DNA of 29,389 bases from Sulfurimonas sp. (GTDB lineage: Bacteria; Campylobacterota; Campylobacteria; Campylobacterales; Sulfurimonadaceae), in contig JAFLJV010000073.1 of the NCBI GenBank assembly GCA_022712845.1, positions 1 to 29,389 on the forward strand, read 5' to 3'. Of the stretch, positions 8,310 to 16,569 are shown in pieces (position 1 is the first letter of the stretch; the number at the start of each line of letters is the position of its first letter). A program made the translations under genes and the position numbers. Below the pieces are notes generated by a model, which did no database searches, had not been told where the DNA came from, and was given only the letters and a program-made list of their open reading frames with translations.

Positions 8310-9294
8310 CTCCCCATTTCGGCATCATAAAATCATACCAGCTTGAATTATCTACTTTTTCTTGAATCTCTTCTTCATCTTCTTCTGAATCATCACCCCA
8401 AGTTGGTATCATAAAATCATACCAACTTGAGTTATTTTCTTTTTCTTGAATCTCTTTTATAACTTCTTGTTCTGCATCATCAGTTTGAATAATTTCATCA
8501 GTTTTTGTATCTACTTTTTCTGTTTTAACTTCTGTATCTTTTTTAGATTCATTCGAACTCTCTACATTTATTTCTTCAGAAATTGAATTTCTAGAAACAA
8601 CACTTTTTGTATCAGGTATCATAAAAGCATACCAACTAGAAGTTCCATCACCTTCAAACCAAGCACGATACCAAGGAGTATCTGCTCTATTTACATCATT
8701 CCATGGTACCCAAGAATTATCATCTACATTTCTATAATAAGTTGCACTTTTTGGTTTATCTAGCCTTTCATATAAATCTACAATAGTTTTATTTAATACA
8801 GCCTGTGCAAGATATAATCTTGTAAGCATTGTGTCTATATTTTCTTCATACATAGAGTTTGGATAATTATATTTAAATTGTTTACCACTCTTTAGTGCTT
8901 CACCTATCAAAGCTTGATCTCGTCTAGGGTTGGAGAGAGCCATATATTTTGCTCTCACTTTTAAAAACTCAGCTTCTTCTTTTTCATTAGCAGTTGCATA
9001 TCTTTTTATATATTCATCTAAAAAGTGCTCACTTAAAAAGTACTCTTCATAATTCATATGTGCTAAAGCCAAAATCATCGTTGCTTCAGGAAGAAGAGGT
9101 GAACCAATATGTTCACCTTGAAGTGAACTATAATAACTATCTGCTTGCTCTAAATCACCTTGAGCAATAACTTCCACTATCTTTGAATACCAGTAAAAAG
9201 CAGGTTTATTGTACTCTTTAACTTCTTTTGTACAACCACTCAATAATATAAGTATAATAGATAATATTACCAGTATATAAGTTTTAAACTTCAT
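8293..9294 (-). CDS. bamD: Outer membrane assembly lipoprotein BamD with a repeated C-terminal tail
   Basis: BamD is the essential lipoprotein of the BAM complex, which inserts beta-barrel proteins into the outer membrane. The N-terminus is a lipoprotein signal ending in the lipobox LSGC, with the lipidated Cys at residue 21. Residues about 30-195 read as TPR-like helices typical of BamD/YfiO (AFYWYSKIVEVIAQGDLEQA, then LSEHFLDEYIKRY, then FKYNYPNS). After that comes a non-family tail of about 130 residues, acidic and rich in Trp and Tyr, in which SSWYxFM(I/M)P occurs three times. The usual BamD is about 210-245 residues, so the tail is an extension. AGGAA lies upstream of the start as a ribosome-binding site. 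It is the first gene before lon and divergent from fliW, an order also seen in other Campylobacterota as far as I recall. Confidence 0.85.
   Translation of the reverse strand: MKFKTYILVILSIILILLSGCTKEVKEYNKPAFYWYSKIVEVIAQGDLEQADSYYSSLQGEHIGSPLLPEATMILALAHMNYEEYFLSEHFLDEYIKRYATANEKEEAEFLKVRAKYMALSNPRRDQALIGEALKSGKQFKYNYPNSMYEENIDTMLTRLYLAQAVLNKTIVDLYERLDKPKSATYYRNVDDNSWVPWNDVNRADTPWYRAWFEGDGTSSWYAFMIPDTKSVVSRNSISEEINVESSNESKKDTEVKTEKVDTKTDEIIQTDDAEQEVIKEIQEKENNSSWYDFMIPTWGDDSEEDEEEIQEKVDNSSWYDFMMPKWGDDETK
8311..8433 (-). repeat. Imperfect coding repeats in the BamD tail
   Basis: Two copies of a unit encoding NSSWYDFM(I/M)P(K/T)WG lie at 8311-8349 and 8395-8433, separated by an acidic spacer of Glu and Asp. 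A more distant copy (SSWYAFMIP) lies at 8614-8640. The DNA of the middle copy contains a perfect 11-base inverted repeat, 8399-8409 with 8419-8429, around a 9-base loop. This looks like recent internal duplication in the tail of bamD. Confidence 0.8.
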
Positions 9295-9416
9295 TAAATA
9301 TGTTCCTAATTTTAAATAGATTGTTATTTTATCTAAAAGATATATAACACTTGTTAAATTAGGTACATTTTATGCTTAAAGTATTAAAATTACTAAATAT
9401 ATATAAAAGGTTTTTT

Positions 9417-9791
9417 ATGAAATTTGATCTATGTGTCCCTATTTTAGGTTTTGAAGATGTAAAAGAAGTAACTTTAGAAAAAATTGATGATATCTTTATG
9501 AAAATGCAATCTACAAACAACGAACATATATCTTTTACTCTAATTGATCCATTTATCTTAAGAGAATATGATTTTGAAGTACCTGCCAACACACAAGAAT
9601 TATTGGAAATTACTAAAGGTTCTAATATAGTTATTTTAAATATTATTCTAATCCAATCACCTATAGAAAACTCTGTTGTAAACTTCATAGGACCAATAAT
9701 TTTTAATACAGATAACAATAAATCAGCTCAAATAATCTTGCAGGAATCCACAAAATATAGTGTTGCAGAGAAAATTTCCACTTTTTTATAA
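9417..9791 (+). CDS. fliW: Flagellar assembly factor FliW
   Basis: FliW binds newly made flagellin and the translational repressor CsrA, so that flagellin supply controls flagellin translation in the cytoplasm. The 124-residue protein has the family pattern: an N-terminal strand ending in PILGFEDVKEVTLEKIDD, a central FTLIDPFILREYDFEVP, and a C-terminal VNFIGPIIFNTDN followed by AQIIL. The start at 9417 is chosen because AAAAGG at 9405-9410 sits six bases before it and because FliW proteins begin just before this strand; the in-frame ATG at 9372 would add 15 residues with no ribosome-binding site. The gene stands alone between bamD (divergent) and a pilin operon, which fits a motility or surface-structure neighbourhood. 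No csrA or flagellin gene is present in the window. Confidence 0.92.
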   Translation: MKFDLCVPILGFEDVKEVTLEKIDDIFMKMQSTNNEHISFTLIDPFILREYDFEVPANTQELLEITKGSNIVILNIILIQSPIENSVVNFIGPIIFNTDNNKSAQIILQESTKYSVAEKISTFL

Positions 9792-9858
9792 AGCTAAATA
9801 ATGATTTAACTTAATTATATATTTCTTAATTTCAGCACTTATTAAGCCTACTTAGTAG

Positions 9859-9937
9859 TATAATAGTGATAATAGTATACATACAATTGCTACCGAGCCC
9901 TGTTTTTGTATGCAGTAATTATATCCTATCTAAGGAG
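9859..9937 (+). promoter_or_regulatory. Probable promoter, leader hairpin and RBS of the MshQ-like/pilin operon
   Basis: TATAAT at 9859-9864 is a good -10 box. The leader that follows contains a hairpin with CATACAA at 9880-9886 pairing with TTGTATG at 9906-9912 around a 19-base loop. AAGGAG at 9932-9937 is a strong ribosome-binding site six bases before the ATG at 9944. The leader is about 70 bases long, and I do not recognise it as a known riboswitch class. Confidence 0.5.
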
Positions 9938-9943
9938 CCTATC

Positions 9944-12900
9944 ATGAAAACTTTTTCTTTTTTCTTTTCCTATTTTAAAAATATATTTTTTATTTTTATT
10001 TTTTTATTTTTTTCAACTCAAACATATGCAGCAGCAACTTATTCATGTAATGGTGAAGATATTTTAAATATTCATGGAACTACTATTGATGCTAATGCAA
10101 CATATAGTGAAGATTCTACTGGTGCAGATATAGCAAGATATTTTAAATTTACACCTGCTATTGGTGGTGAAATGATTATATCTTATGGACAAAATGGTAT
10201 TTTAGCTCAAGAAAAACAAACATTGTTAGTTGGAACCACTTGTGATGACAATGATATATATTCACAAGTTAATGGTGAAGTAGATGATAATACAACTTTT
10301 TATACTACAGCAGGAACAACTTACTATATTAGGATAAAAGAAAAAAATCCATCAAAAATTCTAAGATTTACTGCTGATTTTAACTTTAAAGCACTTAAAG
10401 TTGGTTTTGAACAAGCTCAATATAATATTTCTGAAGATATTAATCTGGGAGATGGTGCTACACAGGTTTTGGAGCTTAAACTAATTTTATCTCATCCTGT
10501 AAGTTTTGCTTTAGATGTTTCTTATGCCAGCAGTGATGGTAGTGCAACGGATGTCAGTGATTATGTATCTCTCTCTGGTACAACAACATTTGCAGCTGGA
10601 GAGACTGAAAAAACTATAGCTATAAATATTGTTCATGATGTAGCAGTTGAGCTAGAAGAAAACTTGTTTGTAAGTATCACTAACATAGTCCCTGATAATG
10701 TAACTTATAATAATGTTGTTACTGCAGGTGATTATTCTCCAACAGAAATTTTAATTTTAGAGCAAATCACAACACCTATTTGTTTTGAAGATGACTTTAA
10801 TACTGCTCTTGATGCTGATTGGAGACTATTATTTAGTGCAGGTGGTTTTACTCCAGCAAGAGTTAATGATAAATTGAGAATGACAAATGCTGTAAATGGT
10901 CTCTCAACTGCAGTTACTAAAGATTTTGAGTTTATTGCTAATGAAAATCTTATAATTATTGAATTTGATCAATTTGCATATGGAAGAACTGATACTTGGT
11001 CTGTCGATGGAGCTGATGGTATTGGTCTAATCTTATATGACAGTTCTATTGGTGCGTCTCCTGTACCAGGTGGTTTTGGTGGATCTTTAGGTTATGCACA
11101 AAGAGACGACCCAAATGTTAATGGATTTGAAGGTGGTTGGCTTGGCTTAGCTCTTGATGAATTTGGTAACTATGCCAATCCCACAGAAGGTAGAGTTGGA
11201 GGTATAGGGTTTACTCGAAATGCTGTTAGTATTCGTGGTGATGGGAATGGATTAAGCGGTTATGAATATCTTGCGGGAACTACAAGTTTAACCCCTAAAC
11301 TTGCCCAAGATGGTGCTGCAGAATACTCTGGTGGCCGTTTTAGAATGACTATCGATTCACGTGATACGGCTCACTTATATATTACACTAGAAAGAGACTC
11401 CACAAGAGATGGAACATATGAATCGGTGATTATTAATAAATTTGATGCTAAAGACCCAATGTACAGCCAAGGAACAACACCATCTTATGTTAGATTAGCT
11501 ATCACTTCTAGTACTGGAGGAGCAAATAATATTCATGAGATTGATGATTTATCTGTTCGTGGAGTATGTAGAGCTTATGGTATCACTCCACCTTCGGGTG
11601 TAGTGAGTAATGCAGATATTGTTAATAATTTTGTAGATTCAGATACTTATAATAATGGCACAAAATACATTACAACAAAAGTTACTAAAAAAACTGAAGA
11701 GATTACAGGTGTATATTTAAATAGTGGTAATCTTTCTGCAACTTACAGCTCTGTCGATTCTAATTTAAAATTTAGAATTATTCCTTACTTAAGTGATAGC
11801 ACTTGTACAACACAAGAAACTATTTATGATACAGCTGGAAATCCAGCTGCTATAGATATAAGCAATGGAGAAGCTTCTGCTAATATAGATGTTGTTATGC
11901 CAGATACTGCATCAAAAGACTCCAGGTTTCTTATCACTGCACTTGATTTTAATAAAGTATATGTTGATACTGGGCAAGCTTGTATATTAAATAGTTCTAC
12001 AACTGGTAATTTACAAGGAATTGCTCAATGTGCTAACAGCCAAGGACAATATGAATTAGCTTTTGGAACAGAAGCTGTACAAAGATGTTATACGGAAGGT
12101 GTTAACGGAACTCCATGTAGATCAAATAATGGTGGTAAAAGCTGTGGTCATGAACAAATAGGTGGACTTACAGCGGCTGAAGAACTTGCATGTGGATATA
12201 ATGCTCTTTATGATGATGATTACGGATGTTTAATGTGTACACTTGATGCAAATCAAACTTGTGCTAGTGATAACTTTGCTATCCGTCCAAATGAATTTGA
12301 TATAACATCATCAAATGTAAACTACCCTGATTTACTAGTATCTGGTGAGGATTATAATGTAAGTATTTATGCTTATGACAGTGGTGTAACTTCTGGTGCT
12401 ATTACTACTAATGACTATAATATTTCTAATGCTGATACAAATCTTACTATAACTCAAACGTTATTACTAAAAGATAATTCCCCAGCTGCAGGTGGAGAAC
12501 TAGGTGGTGCATTTAGTTGGGGATCTAGTGGATTTGATATGCTAAATGGTAAATCAACTGCTGGTGCTTCCAATGAAGTTGCAAATGTAAACTTTAATGA
12601 TATTGGTAAGGTTATACTACAAGTAATTGACAAATCTTGGGCTGCTGTAGATACAAGTGATGTAAATAATGTTAATGATGCAACTACACATGATTGTGCT
12701 GGAGCTTATATTTGTGGGGAAACAAATACAACTTTTATCCCTCATCATTTTACTTTTACAAATCCTGTTATAGTAAATAGCAATGCTAACCCTGGTATAT
12801 TTACATATATTGCTAATCTTGACCCAGATGATACATCAACTTATAGTGCAGCAGTAAGAGTTACTGTTGGGATTGAAGCTCGAAATAAAAACAACAATAT

Positions 12901-13783
12901 CACATCAAATTTTAAAGTTGGTGCTAATTATTATGAAAATCCTGTAACAATTAATACAACTTTTATTCATCCTCAGCATGGTGAATCTAATAGTACAGCA
13001 ATTAATAACTCTTTACTTAATTTTGGGCAAGATAATGGTGATGCTAATGGTACTAAAACTCTTATATGGTCAGATACCAATATGAGTAAAGTTTTGAGAT
13101 TTAACTTCTCTAGAGATGCAAATAATTCTCTTAATCCATTTAATTTAAATGCAACTGATTTAAATATTACAATGAGTTCTGATTATGTTGGTACTGCTCC
13201 CGTTGGAGTTGCTACAATTGTAGATGATGATAGTGGTAAAGCAACAGCAACAGGTAGTGTTTTAATGGTATATGGTCGTACACATGCATCAAGACAAAGA
13301 TATGATGGCAATAGTGGAGATGCAAATATTTATTATGAAGTCTATTGTTTTGCAACAGATACTAGTGGTATACTTTGTATCCCTACTTTACTAAGTGCTA
13401 ATATTAGTCCTGATTTAAGAAGAACTGATGATATCAGATGGTATATAAATGAGATACATGATACCGCAAATGATGGTACTGTTGGAATAGTTGTTCAAGA
13501 GGGTGGGGAAGATGAAGTAGAAGTTACAGGACAGAGCAATACTGTCACCTCATCTACTGCAACAATGCAGTATGATGAATCAAGTGGTTATCCATATAAA
13601 ACAACTATGGAAAACAATGCTTCAAATTGGTTAGTTCACAATGAAGATGATATAAATGCCACTGTAAATCAATTTCAAGTAGAATTTACCTCTCAAGGAG
13701 GCTGGAGTGGAAAAAGAGATACCACAATAACTACTACAGATAACAACACTACTACAATAACAAATAGGAGAAGTATGTGGTAA
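9944..13783 (+). CDS. Large secreted MshQ-like pilus-associated protein (Calx-beta, lectin-like, DUF6701-like)
   Basis: This exported protein of 1279 residues begins with a signal peptide ending near TQTYAAA. Residues about 150-250 match a Calx-beta domain (YNISED...ASSDGSATDVSDYVSL...AAGETEKTIAINIV). Residues about 280-545 look like a legume-lectin/concanavalin-like beta sandwich (FDQFAYG, DGADGIGLILYD, WLGLALDEFGNY). Residues 680-775 are Cys-rich with nine cysteines. From about 775 the pattern NFAIRPNEFD, DYNVSIYAYD and a final GGWSGK resembles the C-terminus of MshQ of the Vibrio MSHA pilus (DUF6701). The start at 9944 has an AAGGAG site; an earlier ATG at 9866 lacks one and would bury the signal peptide. 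It overlaps the first prepilin gene, so it is probably the tip or adhesin subunit of a type IV pilus-like structure. The exact role is inferred. Confidence 0.75.
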   Translation: MKTFSFFFSYFKNIFFIFIFLFFSTQTYAAATYSCNGEDILNIHGTTIDANATYSEDSTGADIARYFKFTPAIGGEMIISYGQNGILAQEKQTLLVGTTCDDNDIYSQVNGEVDDNTTFYTTAGTTYYIRIKEKNPSKILRFTADFNFKALKVGFEQAQYNISEDINLGDGATQVLELKLILSHPVSFALDVSYASSDGSATDVSDYVSLSGTTTFAAGETEKTIAINIVHDVAVELEENLFVSITNIVPDNVTYNNVVTAGDYSPTEILILEQITTPICFEDDFNTALDADWRLLFSAGGFTPARVNDKLRMTNAVNGLSTAVTKDFEFIANENLIIIEFDQFAYGRTDTWSVDGADGIGLILYDSSIGASPVPGGFGGSLGYAQRDDPNVNGFEGGWLGLALDEFGNYANPTEGRVGGIGFTRNAVSIRGDGNGLSGYEYLAGTTSLTPKLAQDGAAEYSGGRFRMTIDSRDTAHLYITLERDSTRDGTYESVIINKFDAKDPMYSQGTTPSYVRLAITSSTGGANNIHEIDDLSVRGVCRAYGITPPSGVVSNADIVNNFVDSDTYNNGTKYITTKVTKKTEEITGVYLNSGNLSATYSSVDSNLKFRIIPYLSDSTCTTQETIYDTAGNPAAIDISNGEASANIDVVMPDTASKDSRFLITALDFNKVYVDTGQACILNSSTTGNLQGIAQCANSQGQYELAFGTEAVQRCYTEGVNGTPCRSNNGGKSCGHEQIGGLTAAEELACGYNALYDDDYGCLMCTLDANQTCASDNFAIRPNEFDITSSNVNYPDLLVSGEDYNVSIYAYDSGVTSGAITTNDYNISNADTNLTITQTLLLKDNSPAAGGELGGAFSWGSSGFDMLNGKSTAGASNEVANVNFNDIGKVILQVIDKSWAAVDTSDVNNVNDATTHDCAGAYICGETNTTFIPHHFTFTNPVIVNSNANPGIFTYIANLDPDDTSTYSAAVRVTVGIEARNKNNNITSNFKVGANYYENPVTINTTFIHPQHGESNSTAINNSLLNFGQDNGDANGTKTLIWSDTNMSKVLRFNFSRDANNSLNPFNLNATDLNITMSSDYVGTAPVGVATIVDDDSGKATATGSVLMVYGRTHASRQRYDGNSGDANIYYEVYCFATDTSGILCIPTLLSANISPDLRRTDDIRWYINEIHDTANDGTVGIVVQEGGEDEVEVTGQSNTVTSSTATMQYDESSGYPYKTTMENNASNWLVHNEDDINATVNQFQVEFTSQGGWSGKRDTTITTTDNNTTTITNRRSMW

Positions 13784-14379
13784 GAACTACACTCTATAAA
13801 ACTGCTTTTACTATGATAGAGCTTATCTTTGCTATTGTTATCATTGCTATAGCTGTTCTCTCACTTCCTATGATAACAAGGGTAACTTCTGAGGCTATAG
13901 ATGAGAATCTAGTTCAAGAAGCTATATTTGCTGGAGCAGCTGAACTTATGAGTGCATCTGCAGGATACTGGGATGAGAACTCTATGCAAGATATAAATAC
14001 TAGTTACTTATCAAGAGTTATTAATATAAATACTGTATCACCTTGCAATGCTACAACAAACCTTAGACTTGGTCATATAGCACAACCTCTTCATAGAAGA
14101 TGTTTAGATAATCTTACTGAAGTTGCTAATGATACTGATGGTGGCTCAGTTATTGATTTAGATGATGCAGTAAAAACTAATGATAATTTATATATTAATT
14201 ATGCAAATAGTGCTTCAGGATATAAAGAAAATTATCAAAGTACTATTGATGTTAATAGAACAGGCAATATAAAAATACTTACATCAACAATAAGTGATGC
14301 AGATGGTAATCCAATTACTATACTTAGAATACAAAGTGCTAATGTTGGTGAAATTGATTACTTTAAGAGGAGATTCTGA
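13777..14379 (+). CDS. Prepilin-like minor pilin (PilV/MshD-type)
   Basis: The 200-residue protein starts with a short basic leader, then the class III prepilin signal AFTMIELIFAIVIIAIAV, with Glu5 of the mature protein present and Ala rather than Gly at the -1 position. The remaining 165 residues form a polar, low-similarity globular part with one CN--C-like spaced cysteine pair (Cys in SPCNA and RRCLD). It should be processed by a prepilin peptidase and assemble into a pilus or pseudopilus. The start is GTG at 13777, supported by AGGAG at 13766-13770 six bases upstream; it overlaps the end of the MshQ-like gene by seven bases. Its position first among three prepilin genes is like PilV or MshD, but the globular part does not allow a firm name. 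Confidence 0.82.
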   Translation: MVRTTLYKTAFTMIELIFAIVIIAIAVLSLPMITRVTSEAIDENLVQEAIFAGAAELMSASAGYWDENSMQDINTSYLSRVININTVSPCNATTNLRLGHIAQPLHRRCLDNLTEVANDTDGGSVIDLDDAVKTNDNLYINYANSASGYKENYQSTIDVNRTGNIKILTSTISDADGNPITILRIQSANVGEIDYFKRRF

Positions 14380-15320
14380 TGCGTCGCCCTGGTTTTACAA
14401 TGTTAGAACTTATCTTTGTTATAGTAATTATGGGGATACTTGCTAAGTTTGGTGTTGAGTTTTTAGCACAAGCTTATAATAGCTTTATTTACTCAAGTAT
14501 AAACAACAAACTACAAGCTCAAAGCTCACTTGCTCTTAAATCTGTTGGAGCAAAACTTCAGTACCGCATAAAAGATTCTGTTATAGTAAGAGATAGCACA
14601 AATCCTCCTGATTTTTTAGCGATAGGAAGTTCACCTGGTGGAGCTACTTACGATATCTTAGAATGGGTTGGAACAGACATAGAAGGGTATCGTGGAAACT
14701 CTAGACCATACTGGAGTGGGATTATTGATCTTGATGAATCAAATGTAAACACTCTAAATTCACCTGATACAAATACTACAGCTATAACTAATCTTATCGA
14801 TGTTCTTTCATATAGTACTAAGACTATTGCTAATGCTGCCATATATTTTATAGGCTCTGACAATGATGTTATAAATGGATATGGTTGGAATGGTACAGCC
14901 ATAACTGATCACAATGGAAGTGTTATGCATCCCATTAATATATCTGCATCTGGTGCTTTAGATGAGTTTGAATCTAGTATAGGTGATAATTTTAATGGTG
15001 TTGATGTTTATGAGTACTACCAACTTGCATGGACAGCTTACGCAGTTGGTATAACTGACTATAATATTGGAGCAAATGCTGGAACAGATACTGGAACTCT
15101 TACACTTTTTTATGACTATCAACCATGGAATGGTGATACATATTTAGTACAAAGTGATGGGAATGTAACAAAAAGTGAAATACTTATGGAAAATGTAAGT
15201 ACTTTTCAGTTTATGTCTATTGGTTCTATAATTAAAATTCAAGTTTGTGTTAACAGTGATGTTATTGAAGGAACTTCAGCAGGAGGGTATTCATTATGCA
15301 AAGAAAAAACAATATTTTAA
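14379..15320 (+). CDS. Prepilin-like minor pilin (PilW/MshO-type)
   Basis: This 313-residue protein has a canonical prepilin N-terminus, RRPGFTMLELIFVIVIMGIL, with Gly at -1 and Glu5 present. The globular domain is large for a pilin, as in PilW and MshO minor pilins, and has few cysteines (VCVNSD and LCKEK near the end). Its ATG overlaps the previous stop (TGATG at 14377-14381) after the ribosome-binding site AGAGGAGA at 14366-14372, so translation is coupled. It also overlaps the following gene by 25 bases. PilW-type subunits help start pilus assembly in Pseudomonas; that role is inferred here from gene order and size, not from a recognised globular domain. Confidence 0.82.
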   Translation: MRRPGFTMLELIFVIVIMGILAKFGVEFLAQAYNSFIYSSINNKLQAQSSLALKSVGAKLQYRIKDSVIVRDSTNPPDFLAIGSSPGGATYDILEWVGTDIEGYRGNSRPYWSGIIDLDESNVNTLNSPDTNTTAITNLIDVLSYSTKTIANAAIYFIGSDNDVINGYGWNGTAITDHNGSVMHPINISASGALDEFESSIGDNFNGVDVYEYYQLAWTAYAVGITDYNIGANAGTDTGTLTLFYDYQPWNGDTYLVQSDGNVTKSEILMENVSTFQFMSIGSIIKIQVCVNSDVIEGTSAGGYSLCKEKTIF

Positions 15321-15763
15321 AAATATATCCTCACAAAAGCAGAAGTGGATTTGCAATAATTATGGCGATTGCTGTTATTGTTATCCTAGGTACTATTATG
15401 GCACTTTCTCTATCTTTAACAATAAAAACAAGTAAAAAGACTACAGATATTTATCTTTATGAACAATCTATTCTATACTCAAAAAGTGCAGCTGAGTTGG
15501 CTCTTTTAGATATTGCAGAACAAGGTCCATGTGTAAATGTTGGTCCATATAACTTTGAAGGTACTCTATATACTGCAACTGTAACACTTTTGTATGTTTA
15601 CAGAGGTTTAGATTGTACTACTTTTATTCCTCCTGCTAACAACTATTTCACAACACTTCAAACAGATGAACAAAGTGGTTCAGTACTCATGGACATAACA
15701 GTTACTACAATAGCTGGAACTGAACCTATTCGTTACTTTAGAAGAAGTATTCAAAAACTTTAG
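15296..15763 (+). CDS. PilX/MshP-like minor pilin lacking Glu5
   Basis: The 155-residue protein has a 17-residue basic leader, then SRSGFAIIMAIAVIVILGTI: a prepilin cleavage site after Gly, a long hydrophobic helix, and no glutamate at mature position 5. Loss of Glu5 is typical of PilX, MshP and GspK, which sit at the tip of the fibre. The helix continues as an amphipathic SLSLTIKTSKKT...AAELALLDIAEQ, also as in PilX, and a small domain with one Cys pair (GPCVN, LDCTT) follows. AGGAGGG at 15281-15287 is a strong ribosome-binding site inside the previous gene. It ends the operon; no assembly ATPase or secretin gene is in the window, so the machinery must be elsewhere. Confidence 0.8.
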   Translation: MQRKNNILKIYPHKSRSGFAIIMAIAVIVILGTIMALSLSLTIKTSKKTTDIYLYEQSILYSKSAAELALLDIAEQGPCVNVGPYNFEGTLYTATVTLLYVYRGLDCTTFIPPANNYFTTLQTDEQSGSVLMDITVTTIAGTEPIRYFRRSIQKL

Positions 15764-15803
15764 TTTATCAATCACACTAAATCAAAACTAAGTCTCATAC
15801 TCA

Positions 15804-15878
15804 GTCATTCTCAGCTTGACTGGGAATCTAAACCAATAATTATGCAAAAACTAGACCCTGAATCTAGTTCAGGGTGAC
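15804..15878. repeat. Pair of oppositely oriented palindromic repeats (family copies 1 and 2)
   Basis: Copy 1 is at 15804-15830: flank GTC, stem ATTCTCAG with CTGGGAAT, loop CTTGA, flank CTA. Copy 2 is in reverse orientation at 15852-15878: stem ACCCTGAA with TTCAGGGT, loop TCTAG, flank GAC. The family consensus is GTC, an 8-base stem, a 5-base CTTGA loop, and CTAA. Both lie between the last pilin gene and hpf. No T-run follows either stem in the forward direction, so they are not simple rho-independent terminators. Confidence 0.85.
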
Positions 15879-15942
15879 AAAATTGAAATTTATCTTAATT
15901 TTGAATTACCGTGTCTATCAATTTATATAAATCTTTTAATGA

Positions 15943-15971
15943 TATAATTCTCTTATTATAACACTCAAGGA
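15943..15971 (+). promoter_or_regulatory. Probable promoter and RBS of hpf
   Basis: TATAAT at 15943-15948 is a good -10 box 31 bases before the start codon, and AAGGA at 15967-15971 is the ribosome-binding site, eight bases before the ATG at 15980. A second AT-rich box (TATTATA near 15954-15960) could be an alternative -10. Confidence 0.5.
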
Positions 15972-15979
15972 TTTCTTAA

Positions 15980-16522
15980 ATGAATATTTCTCTAACTGGA
16001 AGACACGTAGAACTTACAGAGCCTATTAAAGCTCATATGAACTCATCAATTAACACACTTAATAAATACAATATGGATATCATTTCTGTTAATGCAATTG
16101 CAACTTCTCAAAGTAAAAAAGGTAAAGAATCTACTGTAATTGAATATGTAATTCACCTAGCTCATAAAAACTCTATCATCATTAAACAAAGAGATGATGA
16201 TCTTTATGCTGCGATAGACATAGCAACAAACCGTGCTCAAAAAGCTATGCGTCGTATTCATGACAGAGGTATAGCACATCATAAAGATGGTATCAATGAA
16301 GCTAAAAATGAAGCAAATGCAAATATAGACCTAAGCCAAGCAAGTGAGGCTCTTGAGGATGAGATAGTTCCTGTAGAATTAACTCTTTATAAACCTCGTG
16401 AAGTTGAGGATGTTCTTCAAGATTTAAAAGAAGGCAATAAAATGTTTGAAATCTTTTTAGATAACGAAGGTAAAACTCGTGTTCTTTATAAAAGAAATGA
16501 TGGAAGATTCGGGCTTTATTAA
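15980..16522 (+). CDS. hpf: Long-form ribosome hibernation promoting factor
   Basis: Long HPF dimerises idle 70S ribosomes into 100S particles during starvation. The 180-residue protein has the N-terminal S30AE domain (about 1-105: MNISLTGRHVELTEPIKAHM start, YAAIDIATNRAQKAMRR helix), a charged linker (106-125), and the C-terminal dimerisation domain (about 126-180) with the signature LYKPREVEDVLQDLKEG...FEIFLDNEGKTRVLYKRNDGRFGLY. The presence of the C-terminal domain marks the long form and excludes the short HPF/YfiA of enterobacteria. It has its own promoter and converges on recG, with a palindromic repeat cluster in the gap. Confidence 0.95.
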   Translation: MNISLTGRHVELTEPIKAHMNSSINTLNKYNMDIISVNAIATSQSKKGKESTVIEYVIHLAHKNSIIIKQRDDDLYAAIDIATNRAQKAMRRIHDRGIAHHKDGINEAKNEANANIDLSQASEALEDEIVPVELTLYKPREVEDVLQDLKEGNKMFEIFLDNEGKTRVLYKRNDGRFGLY

Positions 16523-16569
16523 CCTAAAGAATAGATTTCGTATCATAGCATGTAATAACAGATATGAAG

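Noticed and set aside
9372..9416. Upstream ATG as the start of fliW
   Set aside because: No ribosome-binding site and 15 extra residues that do not belong to the family; AAAAGG fits the ATG at 9417.
9880..9912. c-di-GMP riboswitch before the pilin operon
   Set aside because: The element is too short and lacks the conserved two-helix architecture of either known class; only a simple hairpin can be shown.
9866..9943. Upstream ATG as the start of the MshQ-like protein
   Set aside because: It has no ribosome-binding site and puts 26 residues before the signal peptide, while the ATG at 9944 has AAGGAG at ideal spacing.
15757..15793. Rho-independent terminator after the last pilin gene
   Set aside because: ACTTTAGTTT and AAACTAAGT pair with a bulge across an 18-base loop, but no T-run follows.
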